Below are positions 25,358 through 34,068 of a stretch of DNA of 64,000 nucleotides, one piece after another. The stretch comes from Rhizomicrobium sp. (GTDB lineage: Bacteria > Pseudomonadota > Alphaproteobacteria > Micropepsales > Micropepsaceae). The stretch's first letter is position 1. Every line of letters begins with the position of its first letter. The notes beneath the pieces were generated by a model, which saw only the letters and a list, made by a program, of their open reading frames with translations, did no database searches and was not told where the DNA came from. The DNA is taken from the NCBI GenBank assembly GCA_037200045.1, contig JBBCHM010000001.1, forward strand, positions 2,356,001-2,420,000. The letters are read 5' to 3'. The translations under genes and the position numbers were made by a program.

Positions 25358-26554
25358 TTAGACGGTTTTGAGCGCGGATTGCGGGAACAGGATGTCGCGT
25401 ACCTCGCCGAGCCGTGCCTGCCGCGCCAGTTCCCGTTCGAGCTTGCCCCGCCGCGCCTTGCTCAGCGTCAGCCGATTCTCCATCCACAGCGCCTTGACCG
25501 CCAGGGCGTCCTTCGCCCGCTCCGCCTTCATGTCGATGCGGCCGACAAAGCGGTCGCCCTCCAGCAGGGGGAAGACGTAGTAGCCATAGGTCCGCTTCGG
25601 TCCGGGCGTGAACACCTCGAGCCGATAGTCGAAGCCGAAGATGCGCTCGACCCGCGCCCGGTCGCGCAGCACCGGATCGAACGGCGACAGCACCCGCAGC
25701 CGCGAAGTCGGCGCCGGCAGGTGCGCCACCTGCGCTTCGATGTCGGGCCGCGCCACGGCATTGAAGCCGCGCAGGCCGGGCGCGCCCTCCAGCGTCACGT
25801 CGATCAGCCGGCCCTTCTTCTTTTCGCCCTCGATCCATTTCGCCGCCTCGGGGATGGAGGCATGGCCCCAGAAATCCGCGATCATCCGCGCCGTCCCGGC
25901 GCCCAGCCGGTCGAGCGCCGCGTTGTGCGCCCAGTCCAGCGTCTGCAGCCGCGTCGGCCGCGCCGTGCGCAGATCCTTCGCGATGACGCGCTCGGACAGA
26001 TCGTAGATCTTCTCGAACCCGTCGCGCGCCAGCACCGCGAGCTCGCCGGTGCGCCAGAGATATTCGAGCGCCGCCTTGGCCGGCCCCCAGCCCCACCACG
26101 GCCCGGTGCGTCCGCCCAGATGCGCGAAGTCGCGCGCCCGCGACGCGCCGTGCTGTTCGATGTGCCCGCGCACCACGTCCAGCACCTTGTCGTCGCCATA
26201 GCGCTCGCGCCACGCCGCGACATTGGCCTTGCTCCTGGCGAAGCGGTGGCGCCAATGCGGATAATGCTCCAGCGGGATGAGCGAGGAATCGTGCGTCCAG
26301 TGCTCGAACAGCGCCGGCGCCTTGGCCTGCAGCCGATCGAGATGGCGCGGCCGATAGCCGGTGTGGCGCGAAAAGAGAATGTGATGATGCGCCCGCTCGA
26401 CGATCTTGATCGAATCGAGCTGCACATAGCCGAGCTTGCCGATCAGCGGCGCCACCGCGGCCGCCCCGCCCGCCTGTCGCACGCCCGAAAGCCCATGCCG
26501 CGCCAGGATCAGCGCGCGGGCTTTTTCGTTGGGGATGTGGAAAGGCTTGTTCAA
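25358..26554 (-). CDS. YcaQ/AlkX-type winged-helix DNA glycosylase
   Basis: A 398-residue protein of the HTH_42/YcaQ family, whose members unhook DNA interstrand crosslinks or remove bulky alkylated bases. The catalytic Q-phi-D/Q motif is seen as VQLDSIKIV (Q45, D47). Other markers are HILFSRHTGYRPRHLDRL, FEHWTHDSSLIPLEHYPHWR, GGRTGPWWGWGPAKAALEYL and SRLRVLSPFDPVLRDRARVE, with RTYGYYVFPLLEGDRFVGRI near the end. Length is normal. It may act in the DNA repair of cross-linking compounds; no resistance or biosynthetic cluster is next to it. It lies downstream of nrdJ on the same strand with only 30 nt between, filled by a 26-nt repeat. Confidence 0.88.
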   Translation of the reverse strand: MNKPFHIPNEKARALILARHGLSGVRQAGGAAAVAPLIGKLGYVQLDSIKIVERAHHHILFSRHTGYRPRHLDRLQAKAPALFEHWTHDSSLIPLEHYPHWRHRFARSKANVAAWRERYGDDKVLDVVRGHIEQHGASRARDFAHLGGRTGPWWGWGPAKAALEYLWRTGELAVLARDGFEKIYDLSERVIAKDLRTARPTRLQTLDWAHNAALDRLGAGTARMIADFWGHASIPEAAKWIEGEKKKGRLIDVTLEGAPGLRGFNAVARPDIEAQVAHLPAPTSRLRVLSPFDPVLRDRARVERIFGFDYRLEVFTPGPKRTYGYYVFPLLEGDRFVGRIDMKAERAKDALAVKALWMENRLTLSKARRGKLERELARQARLGEVRDILFPQSALKTV

Positions 26555-26555
26555 T

Positions 26556-26581
26556 GGCCTATCGCTTCGCTGCTTGAGGCC
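26556..26581. repeat. 26-nt repeat, copy A
   Basis: A 26-nt sequence with GGCCT and AGGCC ends, filling the gap between nrdJ and ycaQ. A second copy with one mismatch (T to C at position 7) lies at 57210-57235 between glnK and amt. No gene explains it. Confidence 0.7.
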
Positions 26582-26584
26582 ATC

Positions 26585-29500
26585 TCACCCGCAACGCGAA
26601 TAGCCGCACGACACGCAGGATTCGCAGCCTTCGAGCTTGACCAGGCTGGGCGAGCCGCAGCGCGGGCAGAACCGCGCCGGCGCGCCTTCCGCGGCCACCG
26701 CCACGGCGCGGCGCTCGCTCGCCATCAGGGCCTCGCCATGCGGCGCGATGAAGCCGGTGTCGATCATGTGCTTCTCCAGCACCTCGCCGATCGCCGCCAT
26801 CAGCGAGGGCACATAGCGCTCGCCGCTCCATTGGCCGCCGCGCGGATCGAAGATCGCCTTCAATTCGTCCACCACGAAGGACACGTCGCCGCCGCGCCGA
26901 AACACCGCCGAGATCATCCGCGTCAGCGCCAACGCCCAGGCATAGGCCTCCATGTTCTTGGAGTTGATGAACACCTCGAACGGGCGCCGGCGTCCGTCCT
27001 TCTCGATGTCGTTCACCGTGATGTAGAAGGCATGGTCGCTGTCCAGCCATTTGATCTTATAGGTCTGGCCGATCAGCACGTCGGGCCGGTCGAGCGGCCG
27101 CGTCATGTAGACGACCCCGCCCGTGCTCTCGCGCGGCCGCGCCGCCGGCACCGGCGCAATCTCCTCCGCCGCCTCGGGCGCCGCCGCTTCCAGCACCGCG
27201 CCCGTCACCGCGTTGGGCCGATAGGTCGTGCAGCCCTTGCAGCCCAGCTCATAGGCGCGGGCATAGACGTCCTTGAACGCCTCGAAGGAGATGGAAGCCG
27301 GCACGTTGATCGTCTTGGAGATCGAGCTGTCGATATGGCGCTGCGCTGCCGCCTGCACCGCGAGGTGGTCCTCGGGCGCGATGGTCTGCGCCGTGACGAA
27401 ATAATCCGGCAGCGCCGCTTCCTCGCCGAAGCGGGCGCGGAAGGCGCGATAGGCATAGTCCTCGACCGCCTCGGTGGTGTGGCTGCCGTCGGGCTGCAGC
27501 ACGCGGCGGGTATAGCTATAGGCGAACACCGGCTCGACGCCGCTCGACACATTGCCGGCGAACAGCGAGATCGTGCCGGTCGGCGCGATAGAGGTCAGAA
27601 GCCCGTTGCGGATGCCGTGTTTGGCGATGGCGCCGCGCACCTCCTGCGGCAGGCGCAGGGTGAAGGGCCGGTTCAGGAACTCGTGCGCGTCGAACAGCGG
27701 AAAGGCGCCCTTCTCGGCGGCCAGTTCGGCGGAGGCGAGATAGGCCGCGTCGCTCAGCGCCGACAGCCAGGCATCGATCAGCGCCACGCTCTCTCGCGAA
27801 CCATAGCGCGTGCGGCAGAAGATCAGCGCGTCGGCGAGGCCGGTGACGCCGAGCCCGATGCGCCGCTTGGCTTTGGCTTCCGCCTGCTGCTGCGGCAGCG
27901 GGAAGCGCGACACGTCGATGGCGTTGTCGAGCATGCGCACGGCGACCTTGGTCAGCCGCGCCAATTCCTCGATATCGAGATGCGCATCCTCTTCGAAGGG
28001 CTGCTTCACCAGCTTGGCCAGATTGATCGACCCCAGCAGGCACGCGCCGTAAGGCGGCAGGGGTTGCTCGCCGCAATTATGCGCCCACAGGCCGTCGGCA
28101 TCGAAAGCGTTCAACCCGGGAATGGCGGCGTCGAAGACCTCGGCCTCGCCGTCGGCATGGATCGACTCGACGGTCGCGCAAAACCGTTCCCGATTGAGGG
28201 CGCGGCGATAATTCGCCACCGCCATCGTCAGCCGCGACGCCTTGTCGGAATCGGAAAATCCGACGCGTTCGGCGAAGACCGGCAGATTGTCGCCGGAAAT
28301 GACCAACTCATGTTGTGCCATTGTCGCATAGGCTTTGCTGCCGCCTTTGCCATCGGGCAAATCCCGTTCGCCTTCCGGCCGCCGGTTGCGATAGATGACG
28401 CTGGCGATGCCCAGCCGCAGCAACATGCGTTGCACGGCTTCCAGACGTTCGAGATCGCTCTGGCTCAGCCGCACGCTCACGCCTTTATCCTGCGCGCCTT
28501 GCACGCTGCCATCGGCGTCGAAGAAGCCGCGCAGGAAGGCGGCATGGAAGGCGCTGGAGCGGCGCTCCAGCGCCGGCGAAATCCGCTTGTTGCCCGGCGC
28601 CATGCCGGCGTCGAGCGCCAGTCTTTTAAGGGCGCCCGTCGCCAACCGATATTCGCCACGACCTGGCACTTCCAGCCAACCGGCAAAATCGCTCCGATGC
28701 GGCATCCGCGATGCCGCCTCGAACGCCGCGTCCATCACACCGCGAACGCCGCTTTGCAGGTCTTCGCCGTTGACCGCGCGCGCGCCCGGCCATACCGAAA
28801 GAACGGCCTTGTCCGCCTTCAATGTTCCATCGCCCACGAGAAGACCGAGCAGATAGCCCTCGTCGCGATCCGTCGGCGCATGCCCAGGATCGCCCCATGC
28901 CGCGATGGCGCGATGGTCATGGAGCAGAACCTCGTCGCCCGTCTTCAGCGTGCCGGCCTCCGCCCAGATCCAATCGCTGGACCAGCGGGTCCGCCGCGTG
29001 ACTTTCCGCACGCGATGATCGGCGGTGAGCCGGAGCGAATAGCCCTCGGCCGTCGTCAATCTGACGACGGGCTTCGTGCCGTTCGAAAAGAAACCGCGCG
29101 GATCGCTCGGCCAGGCGCGGCCTTCGGCCAACGCTTCGAACGGCTTGCCGACGAGTTCGCCGACCTGTCTTGGTCCCTCCGCCGTCGCGATCCAGCTATC
29201 GCCCGTGATGCACGGATTCGTCGCGGCTATCGTCTCGCAGTATCCGAGATTGTTTTCCGTGTTGATCCGGTCGATGAAGATCACGCCGGGCTCGGCGGTC
29301 TCGTAGGTCGCGCGCATGATGCGGTCCCACAGATCGCGCGCCCGCACGCTGCGATAGACCGCGCCGCCGAACTTCAGGTCCCACGGCGCGTCCGCCTTCA
29401 CCGCGTCCATGAACGCGTCGCTCACCAGCACCGAGAGATTGAAATTGGTGAGGTGTCCCGCCTCGCGCTTGGCGTCGATGAAGGTTTCGATGTCGGGATG

Positions 29501-30007
29501 GTCGATCGCCAGCGTCGCCATCATCGCGCCGCGCCGGCTGCCGGCCGACATGATGGTGCGGCACATCGCGTCCCACACTTCCATGAACGACACTGGGCCC
29601 GAAGCATCGGCGCCCACGCCCTTCACGGCGGCGCCCTTGGGACGCAGCGTCGAGAAATCGTAGCCGATGCCGCCGCCCTGCTGCAGCGTCAGCGCCGCCT
29701 CGCGCACGGCGCAAAAGATGCCGTCCATCGAATCCTCGATGGTGCCCATCACGAAGCAGTTGAAGAGGGTCACCGACCGGTCGGTGCCGGCGCCCGCCAG
29801 GATGCGTCCGGCGGGCAGGAAGCGGTGTCCCGCCAGCGCCTGGGCAAAGGCTAGCGCCTGCGCGCCGCGCTTCTCCGGGGCTTCCGCGGCGGCGGAGGCG
29901 AGGGCGACACGCGCCCAGGTGTCGGCGAAATCGCCGTCCACGGGTGTGCCGTCCGGCTGTTTCAGCCGGTATTTCATGTCCCAGATCTGGCGGGAAATAT
30001 CGCTCAT
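26585..30007 (-). CDS. nrdJ: Class II (B12-dependent) ribonucleotide reductase with intein
   Basis: A 1140-residue precursor; after removal of a 379-residue intein the enzyme is 761 residues. It reduces ribonucleotides to deoxyribonucleotides with adenosylcobalamin, cytoplasmic. Visible catalytic points: redox Cys84 in TLFNCFVMG, the thiyl-radical Cys and Glu in NPCGEQPLPPYG (Cys645 in the precursor, split from NP by the intein), the second redox Cys in YGACLLGSINLAKL, and the phosphate loop SIAPTGTISLFAGN. The C-terminus has a Cys-rich tail (CPRCG, CVSCGYSRCG) for thioredoxin or zinc. I start at MSDISRQIWDMKY (30007); 21 upstream codons are open but poor. No cobalamin riboswitch fits in the 91-nt leader. 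Confidence 0.95.
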   Translation of the reverse strand: MSDISRQIWDMKYRLKQPDGTPVDGDFADTWARVALASAAAEAPEKRGAQALAFAQALAGHRFLPAGRILAGAGTDRSVTLFNCFVMGTIEDSMDGIFCAVREAALTLQQGGGIGYDFSTLRPKGAAVKGVGADASGPVSFMEVWDAMCRTIMSAGSRRGAMMATLAIDHPDIETFIDAKREAGHLTNFNLSVLVSDAFMDAVKADAPWDLKFGGAVYRSVRARDLWDRIMRATYETAEPGVIFIDRINTENNLGYCETIAATNPCITGDSWIATAEGPRQVGELVGKPFEALAEGRAWPSDPRGFFSNGTKPVVRLTTAEGYSLRLTADHRVRKVTRRTRWSSDWIWAEAGTLKTGDEVLLHDHRAIAAWGDPGHAPTDRDEGYLLGLLVGDGTLKADKAVLSVWPGARAVNGEDLQSGVRGVMDAAFEAASRMPHRSDFAGWLEVPGRGEYRLATGALKRLALDAGMAPGNKRISPALERRSSAFHAAFLRGFFDADGSVQGAQDKGVSVRLSQSDLERLEAVQRMLLRLGIASVIYRNRRPEGERDLPDGKGGSKAYATMAQHELVISGDNLPVFAERVGFSDSDKASRLTMAVANYRRALNRERFCATVESIHADGEAEVFDAAIPGLNAFDADGLWAHNCGEQPLPPYGACLLGSINLAKLVKQPFEEDAHLDIEELARLTKVAVRMLDNAIDVSRFPLPQQQAEAKAKRRIGLGVTGLADALIFCRTRYGSRESVALIDAWLSALSDAAYLASAELAAEKGAFPLFDAHEFLNRPFTLRLPQEVRGAIAKHGIRNGLLTSIAPTGTISLFAGNVSSGVEPVFAYSYTRRVLQPDGSHTTEAVEDYAYRAFRARFGEEAALPDYFVTAQTIAPEDHLAVQAAAQRHIDSSISKTINVPASISFEAFKDVYARAYELGCKGCTTYRPNAVTGAVLEAAAPEAAEEIAPVPAARPRESTGGVVYMTRPLDRPDVLIGQTYKIKWLDSDHAFYITVNDIEKDGRRRPFEVFINSKNMEAYAWALALTRMISAVFRRGGDVSFVVDELKAIFDPRGGQWSGERYVPSLMAAIGEVLEKHMIDTGFIAPHGEALMASERRAVAVAAEGAPARFCPRCGSPSLVKLEGCESCVSCGYSRCG
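28076..29212 (-). other. Intein with LAGLIDADG homing endonuclease inside NrdJ
   Basis: Residues 266-644 of the precursor. It opens with Cys (CITGDSWIATAEG, splicing block A), has block B SLRLTADHRVRKV, two LAGLIDADG motifs (GYLLGLLVGDG about 384-394 and FLRGFFDADGS about 491-501) with both acidic residues kept, block F VFDAAIPGLNAFDADG, and ends in His-Asn (LWAHN) followed by Cys as the +1 extein residue. All residues needed for splicing are present, so it should excise. The insertion point is exactly before the catalytic cysteine of NPCGE. The endonuclease domain looks intact, so it may still home. Confidence 0.95.
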
Positions 30008-30098
30008 GGCCTCGTCCCAGGGGCCCGCGTGGCGGGCTACACAGCTAACGCTTTGGGACTTGAAAATCAAGGTTTGTTCGCGGAACGTTCCGACTTGG

Positions 30099-30836
30099 TT
30101 ACCGGCTGTTGCGCCGGTCGAGCTGCGCCTGTCCTTCGGCGATCAGCAGGTTCGTCGCCCCCTCGATGGCGCCCTCCAGGCGGTCCATGAAGTCGCGCCG
30201 CTTCAGCCCGGCCGGGATGGTCGGCAGGAATTCGACCACGATGGTGCCCTTCTTCTTCAGGAACCCCACCGGCCCCGTCCAGAACAGGCCCGAATTGAGC
30301 GCCACCGGCACGCAGGGCACGCCGAGCTGGCCGTAGAGCGCCGCCACGCCCGGCTTGTAGTCCGGCGGCGCGCCGGGCTTGACGCGGGTGCCCTCGGGAA
30401 AGATCGCGATGCTGCGTCCGGCGGCCAGCTCGCGGCGCGCGGCGGCGGCCATCTTGCGCAGCGCGTTCGCCTTGCCCTCGCGGTCGATCGCGATCATCCG
30501 CGCCTTGGTGATGTACCAGCCGTAGAACGGCACATATTGCAGGCTCTTCTTGAGCACGATGGCCGGATCGTCGAGCAACAGGTAGATCGCCATCGTTTCC
30601 CACATGCTCATATGCTTGAGCGCGATGAGGACGCCGTTGGGCGGCAGCGTGCCGCGCACCTCGAAGCGCACGCCGGCGAACACGCGCAGGCCCCAGAAAT
30701 TGATCGCCACCCAGCGCCGTGCCATCCACGCCGTGATCCTGCGCGGCAGGACCAGCGCCGGCAGGAAGCCGACCGCCAGCACGGCCGTCACGAGGGAAAA
30801 CCAGACGATGAAGATCGTCGAGCGGAGGATGGTCAT
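30099..30836 (-). CDS. plsC: 1-acyl-sn-glycerol-3-phosphate acyltransferase
   Basis: A 245-residue membrane-associated acyltransferase that makes phosphatidic acid from lysophosphatidic acid. An N-terminal membrane segment (IVWFSLVTAVLAVGFLPALV, 10-29) precedes the acyltransferase motifs: motif I is H75-MSMW-E80 (ALKHMSMWETMAIYLL; Glu in place of the usual Asp, as in other alphaproteobacterial copies), motif II RMIAIDREGKAN, motif III FPEGTR (146-151), motif IV VPVALNSGLFW. It lies upstream of nrdJ and downstream of ydcF and ftsX on the same strand. Confidence 0.92.
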   Translation of the reverse strand: MTILRSTIFIVWFSLVTAVLAVGFLPALVLPRRITAWMARRWVAINFWGLRVFAGVRFEVRGTLPPNGVLIALKHMSMWETMAIYLLLDDPAIVLKKSLQYVPFYGWYITKARMIAIDREGKANALRKMAAAARRELAAGRSIAIFPEGTRVKPGAPPDYKPGVAALYGQLGVPCVPVALNSGLFWTGPVGFLKKKGTIVVEFLPTIPAGLKRRDFMDRLEGAIEGATNLLIAEGQAQLDRRNSR

Positions 30837-30863
30837 ATATGAAGAATCGCCCGGGCCCAGGTT

Positions 30864-31451
30864 TCAAGCCTTGCCGGGCGCCGTGCTGTGGTCAACCGCG
30901 GTCATCACAAAGCTTGCGACGTATTTCAAGTACTCGTTGTGCAGCAGGTGCAGCGTGCCGGGATGCCACCACGCCGCCATGTCCACGCCGGCCGGCTCGA
31001 CCGGATAGGCGATCAGCGTCACGCCCGGCATCATCGCATGGAACAGGCGCAGGCTGCGCGGCATGTGATAGCTCGCGGTGACGACGATCAGGCTCTTGAA
31101 GCGATGCCGCGCCGCCCATTCGGCCGCTTCTTCCGCATTGCCATAAGTGTCCTCCGCCGCATAGCCGATATCGGCGCAGCACGCGAAGCGCCGCCCGCCA
31201 TTGGAAATCTGCTTCAGCTCCTCCTTGCTGGAGGCCTTGTTGGCGCCCGAGATCAGGAGCCGCTTGCCGACACCGCCCTCGAACAGCGCGACGGCCGCGT
31301 CGACCCGCGCGTCGCCGCCGGTCAGCGCCACGATGCCGTCGGCCTTCAGCGCCTGTGTCGGGCGCACCGGCAGCGTCGCGACGAACAACAGGAAGCCCGC
31401 GACATAGATCGCGACCAGTCCGCCCAGGATCTGCACAACGCGCATGGCCAT
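30864..31451 (-). CDS. YdcF family protein (DUF218)
   Basis: A 195-residue protein with one N-terminal membrane segment (VQILGGLVAIYVAGFLLFVA) and a DUF218 Rossmann-like domain facing the periplasm. Landmarks are ADGIVALTGGDARVDAAVAL, RLLISGANKASS, the acidic AEDTYGNAEEAAEWA and IVVTASYHMPRSLRLFHAMM. YdcF/SanA/ElyC-type proteins act in envelope integrity and lipid-carrier metabolism; the role here is unknown. Two in-frame ATGs (31451 and 31445) are equally possible. The ftsX gene lies immediately upstream, so it may be part of an ftsEX-ydcF-plsC transcript. Confidence 0.85.
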   Translation of the reverse strand: MAMRVVQILGGLVAIYVAGFLLFVATLPVRPTQALKADGIVALTGGDARVDAAVALFEGGVGKRLLISGANKASSKEELKQISNGGRRFACCADIGYAAEDTYGNAEEAAEWAARHRFKSLIVVTASYHMPRSLRLFHAMMPGVTLIAYPVEPAGVDMAAWWHPGTLHLLHNEYLKYVASFVMTAVDHSTAPGKA

Positions 31452-31494
31452 GACTCTATATAGTTAGGCGCGAATCCGGGCAAAAAGCGGGCGG

Positions 31495-32389
31495 TCAGTA
31501 GATCTCGCGCACCGCCGCCAGCACCGAAAGCCGCGCCGTCGCCCAGGCGATCAGCGTCGCGATCACCGGAACCGCCGCGAGCCACGCCGCCTCGTCGAGC
31601 TTCAGCGCGACCGGCGGCAGGAACGGCACCGCCTCCACGCCGGCGAATTCCAATCCGCCCGCCGCCAGGAACAGAAGCGCCGCGACCAGCGCGCCGGCCG
31701 CGCTGGCGCCCAGCGCCGCCAGGGCATAGTGCCGCTCGAAGGCGCGCGCGATGAACAGGGCATGCGCCCCCATCTGGTGCAGCAACTGCACCATGTCGTG
31801 CTGCGCCTCCAATCCGGCGCGCGTCGCGAAGGCGACGATCGACGCGGTGGCGACCGCGATCAGCACGAGGATGCCGGTGGCGCTCCACACGATCGTATCG
31901 GCCAGGCCTTTCAGCCGCGCGATCCAGCGGCCGTGATCGTCGAGCTGCGTGTCGGGCGCCGCCCGCTTCAGCCGCGCCGCGAGGCCGGCAATGTCGACCG
32001 CCGCGCCCGGCACGAGGACGGCATCGATCAGTTTGGGCAGCGGCAGTTCGGCGACCAGCGCGCCCTTGCCCAGCCAGGGCTCGACCAGGCTCTGCATCTC
32101 GGCGTCCGACAGCGGCGCGGCATGCGCAATGCCCGGTGTCGCGCGCAGCACGGCGAGCGCGCCTTCCGTCTCGCGCTGCAATGTGTCGTTCACCTCGCCC
32201 TGCGACGGCACCAGGATCTGCACCGTCAGCCGGTCCGAAAGTCCGGCGCGCCAGCCCAGCGAGGCGCGCTCCGCCACCAGCGAGGCGCCGAGCGCCAGCG
32301 CGGCGAGAAACGCCATCACCCCCGATCACCAGGTCGAGCGGCGCCGCGCCCTTCTCGCGCGGCATCAGGCGGCGCGACGAGCGGCTCAT
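31495..32389 (-). CDS. ftsX: Cell division protein FtsX (reading frame interrupted)
   Basis: The ABC-type permease partner of FtsE, which couples division to cell-wall hydrolase control. The N-terminal 22 codons (MSRSSRRLMPREKGAAPLDL) lie in one frame from ATG 32389, which overlaps the ftsE stop (ATGA), and the rest (MAFLAALALGASLVAERASL onward) lies in another. Removing one C from the run CCCCC at 32319-32323 restores a continuous protein. Four membrane segments are seen: the N-terminal one, then three in the C-terminal half (TIVWSATGILVLIAVATASI; YALAALGASAAGALVAALLF; AWLAAVPVIATLIAWATARL). The periplasmic domain lies between them. I read the break as a likely sequence error; a true frameshift would abolish FtsX. 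Confidence 0.85.
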
Positions 32390-33060
32390 GCCCGCACCGC
32401 CGTGCGCAGTTCGACGAGCCGCCCGTCCACCAGCCGCATCTCGCGCGCCTTGGTGCTTTCGATCAGGGCGCGGTCATGGGTGGCGATCAGCACCGTGGTG
32501 CCCAGCCGGTTCAACTCGCCGAACAGGCGGATCAGCCGCGCCCCGATCTCCGGATCGACATTGCCGGTCGGCTCGTCGGCGATCAGAAGGTCGGGCCGGG
32601 CCACCACGGCGCGGGCGATGGCGATGCGCTGCTGCTCGCCGCCGGACAGCGTCGCCGGCCTGGCGTTCATCCGGTCGCCCAGCCCCACCCAGGAAAGGAG
32701 TTCCTCCACGTCGTGCTCGTATTCGCCCTCGTGCCGCCCGGCCAGGCGCAGCGGCAGCGCGACATTGTCGAACGCCGACAGATGCGCCAGCAGGCGGAAA
32801 TCCTGGAACACCACGCCGATGCGCCGGCGCAGGGCGGGAAAGTCGGACCGCCTGGCGGTCGCCATGTCCTGGCCGAACAGGGTGATCAGCCCGCGCGACG
32901 GCGGCTCGGCCAGGTAGATCAGCTTGAGCAGGGTGGTCTTGCCGGCGCCCGACAGGCCGGTCAGGAAGGTGAACGACCCCGCCTCCAGCACGAAGGTCAC
33001 GTCGCGCAGCACCTCCGGACCGGAGCCGTAGCGCATGCCGACATTTTCGAAGCGTACCAT
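32386..33060 (-). CDS. ftsE: Cell division ATP-binding protein FtsE
   Basis: A 224-residue ABC ATPase. Walker A is LTGLSGAGKTTLLKLIYLAE, the signature is LSGGEQQRIAIARAVVARPD, Walker B LLIADEPTGNVDPEI, and the H-loop ends VLIATHDRALIE. MVRFENVGMRYGSGPEVLRD is the usual FtsE start. It acts with FtsX at the septum. Its stop overlaps the ftsX start. It is divergent from a zinc-ribbon/DUF3426 gene, the standard alphaproteobacterial neighbourhood. Confidence 0.96.
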   Translation of the reverse strand: MVRFENVGMRYGSGPEVLRDVTFVLEAGSFTFLTGLSGAGKTTLLKLIYLAEPPSRGLITLFGQDMATARRSDFPALRRRIGVVFQDFRLLAHLSAFDNVALPLRLAGRHEGEYEHDVEELLSWVGLGDRMNARPATLSGGEQQRIAIARAVVARPDLLIADEPTGNVDPEIGARLIRLFGELNRLGTTVLIATHDRALIESTKAREMRLVDGRLVELRTAVRA

Positions 33061-33147
33061 GGGCTTGGACCATATCGGGCGGGCCCGCGCCTTGCGAGGG
33101 CTCTGGCCTTAAAGGTATTTTCGTCTCAACCGGAGACACTCCTTGAT

Positions 33148-33894
33148 ATGATTCTGACCTGCCCACAATGCGCGACGCGCTATCAGACGGACGCGGCGAA
33201 GTTTCCCGCCGCCGGCCGCAATGTGCGCTGTGCCAAATGCGGTCACGTCTGGCACCAGATCGGCCCGGCGCCCGAGCCCGATCCGGAAGCCGAGATCGAG
33301 GTGCACGAGCCTCCTCCTCCTCCACCGCCGCCGCCCGAGCCGGCGAGCATTGCGGCGCAGCCCCGCGTCGCGGCTTTCGCGCCGACGCCGGTGACGGTCG
33401 CGCATGCGGCGGAAGACGTTCCGGCCGCCGCGCCGCGCCGCGGCGCGCCATGGCTCGGCCGCGCCGCGGTCGTCGCCGGCTGGGTCCTGCTGGTCGGCTT
33501 GATCCTGGTGATCGGCGTGGCGGCCGTGCGCTTCCGCGACAATGTCGCGACCTGGCTGCCGCAGACATCGTCGTTCTACGCCGCCGCCGGCCTGCCGGTG
33601 AATCCGCGCGGCATCGATTTCACCGACGTGGCGCAGTCGCTCGGCACCGAGGACGGCCAGCAGGTTCTCGCCGTCACCGGCCGCATCGTCAACCGCAGCA
33701 ATCACGAACTGAGCGTGCCCCTGGTGCGCGTCGGCCTGCTCGATCTGGACAGCCACGAACTTTATCACTGGACCTTCGTGCCGGGCGTTTCGACGCTGAA
33801 GCCGGGCGCCTCGGCGAAATTCCGCACGCGTCTCTCCAGCCCGCCCGCCGGCACCCACGACATCGAACTGCGCTTCGCGGGCGCGGGGGAATAA
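33148..33894 (+). CDS. Zinc-ribbon/DUF3426 membrane protein
   Basis: A 248-residue protein with an MJ0042-type zinc finger at the N-terminus (ILTCPQCATRYQTDAAKF, then VRCAKCGHVW: two CxxC pairs), a Pro-rich linker (EPPPPPPPPPEPAS), a transmembrane segment (AAVVAGWVLLVGLILVIGVA, about 141-160), and a C-terminal DUF3426-like periplasmic domain (VLAVTGRIVNRSNHELSVPL, VSTLKPGASAKFRTRLSSPP). It is divergent from ftsE with an 87-nt gap. The family has no assigned function; its steady link to ftsEX suggests an envelope or division role, by inference. Confidence 0.87.
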   Translation: MILTCPQCATRYQTDAAKFPAAGRNVRCAKCGHVWHQIGPAPEPDPEAEIEVHEPPPPPPPPPEPASIAAQPRVAAFAPTPVTVAHAAEDVPAAAPRRGAPWLGRAAVVAGWVLLVGLILVIGVAAVRFRDNVATWLPQTSSFYAAAGLPVNPRGIDFTDVAQSLGTEDGQQVLAVTGRIVNRSNHELSVPLVRVGLLDLDSHELYHWTFVPGVSTLKPGASAKFRTRLSSPPAGTHDIELRFAGAGE

Positions 33895-33898
33895 CTTT

Positions 33899-34062
33899 CC
33901 TCTCCCGCTTCGCGGGAGAGGACGCAAAAGCTTGCACTTAGCGGAGCACTTGCGGAGCACTTGCGGAGCTAAGTGCTTAGCTTTTGCTGGTGAGGGCCGC
34001 GCGACAGGCCCTCACCCGAAATTCGCTTCGCGAATTTCGACCTCTCCCGCAAGCGGGAGAGG
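33899..34062. repeat. Cluster of palindromic hairpins
   Basis: Several hairpins lie in 164 nt: CCTCTCCCG/CGGGAGAGG at 33899-33921; two 11-nt direct repeats GGAGCACTTGC flanked by CACTTAGC and GCTAAGTG, and by AAAAGC and GCTTTT; GGTGAGGGCC/GGCCCTCACC at 33989-34016; GAAATTCGC/GCGAATTTC at 34018-34038; and CCTCTCCCGC/GCGGGAGAGG at 34041-34062. The outer two are the same unit. This is an interspersed REP-type cluster between convergent genes; it may also stop transcription. Confidence 0.8.
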
Positions 34063-34068
34063 TTATTT

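Noticed and set aside
25322..29854. A 1510-codon open frame on the plus strand opposite nrdJ and ycaQ
   Set aside because: Antisense shadow of two clear genes in GC-rich DNA; Arg/His/Ala-rich with no domain, crossing the intergenic repeat.
30008..30098. Cobalamin riboswitch before nrdJ
   Set aside because: Only 91 nt separate plsC and nrdJ, too short for the roughly 200-nt element, and no B12-box-like sequence is present. A small GCCCGC/GCGGGC hairpin is all I see.
33930..33975. CRISPR-like tandem repeats
   Set aside because: Only two 11-nt copies without spacers, nested in a larger palindrome; part of the hairpin cluster.
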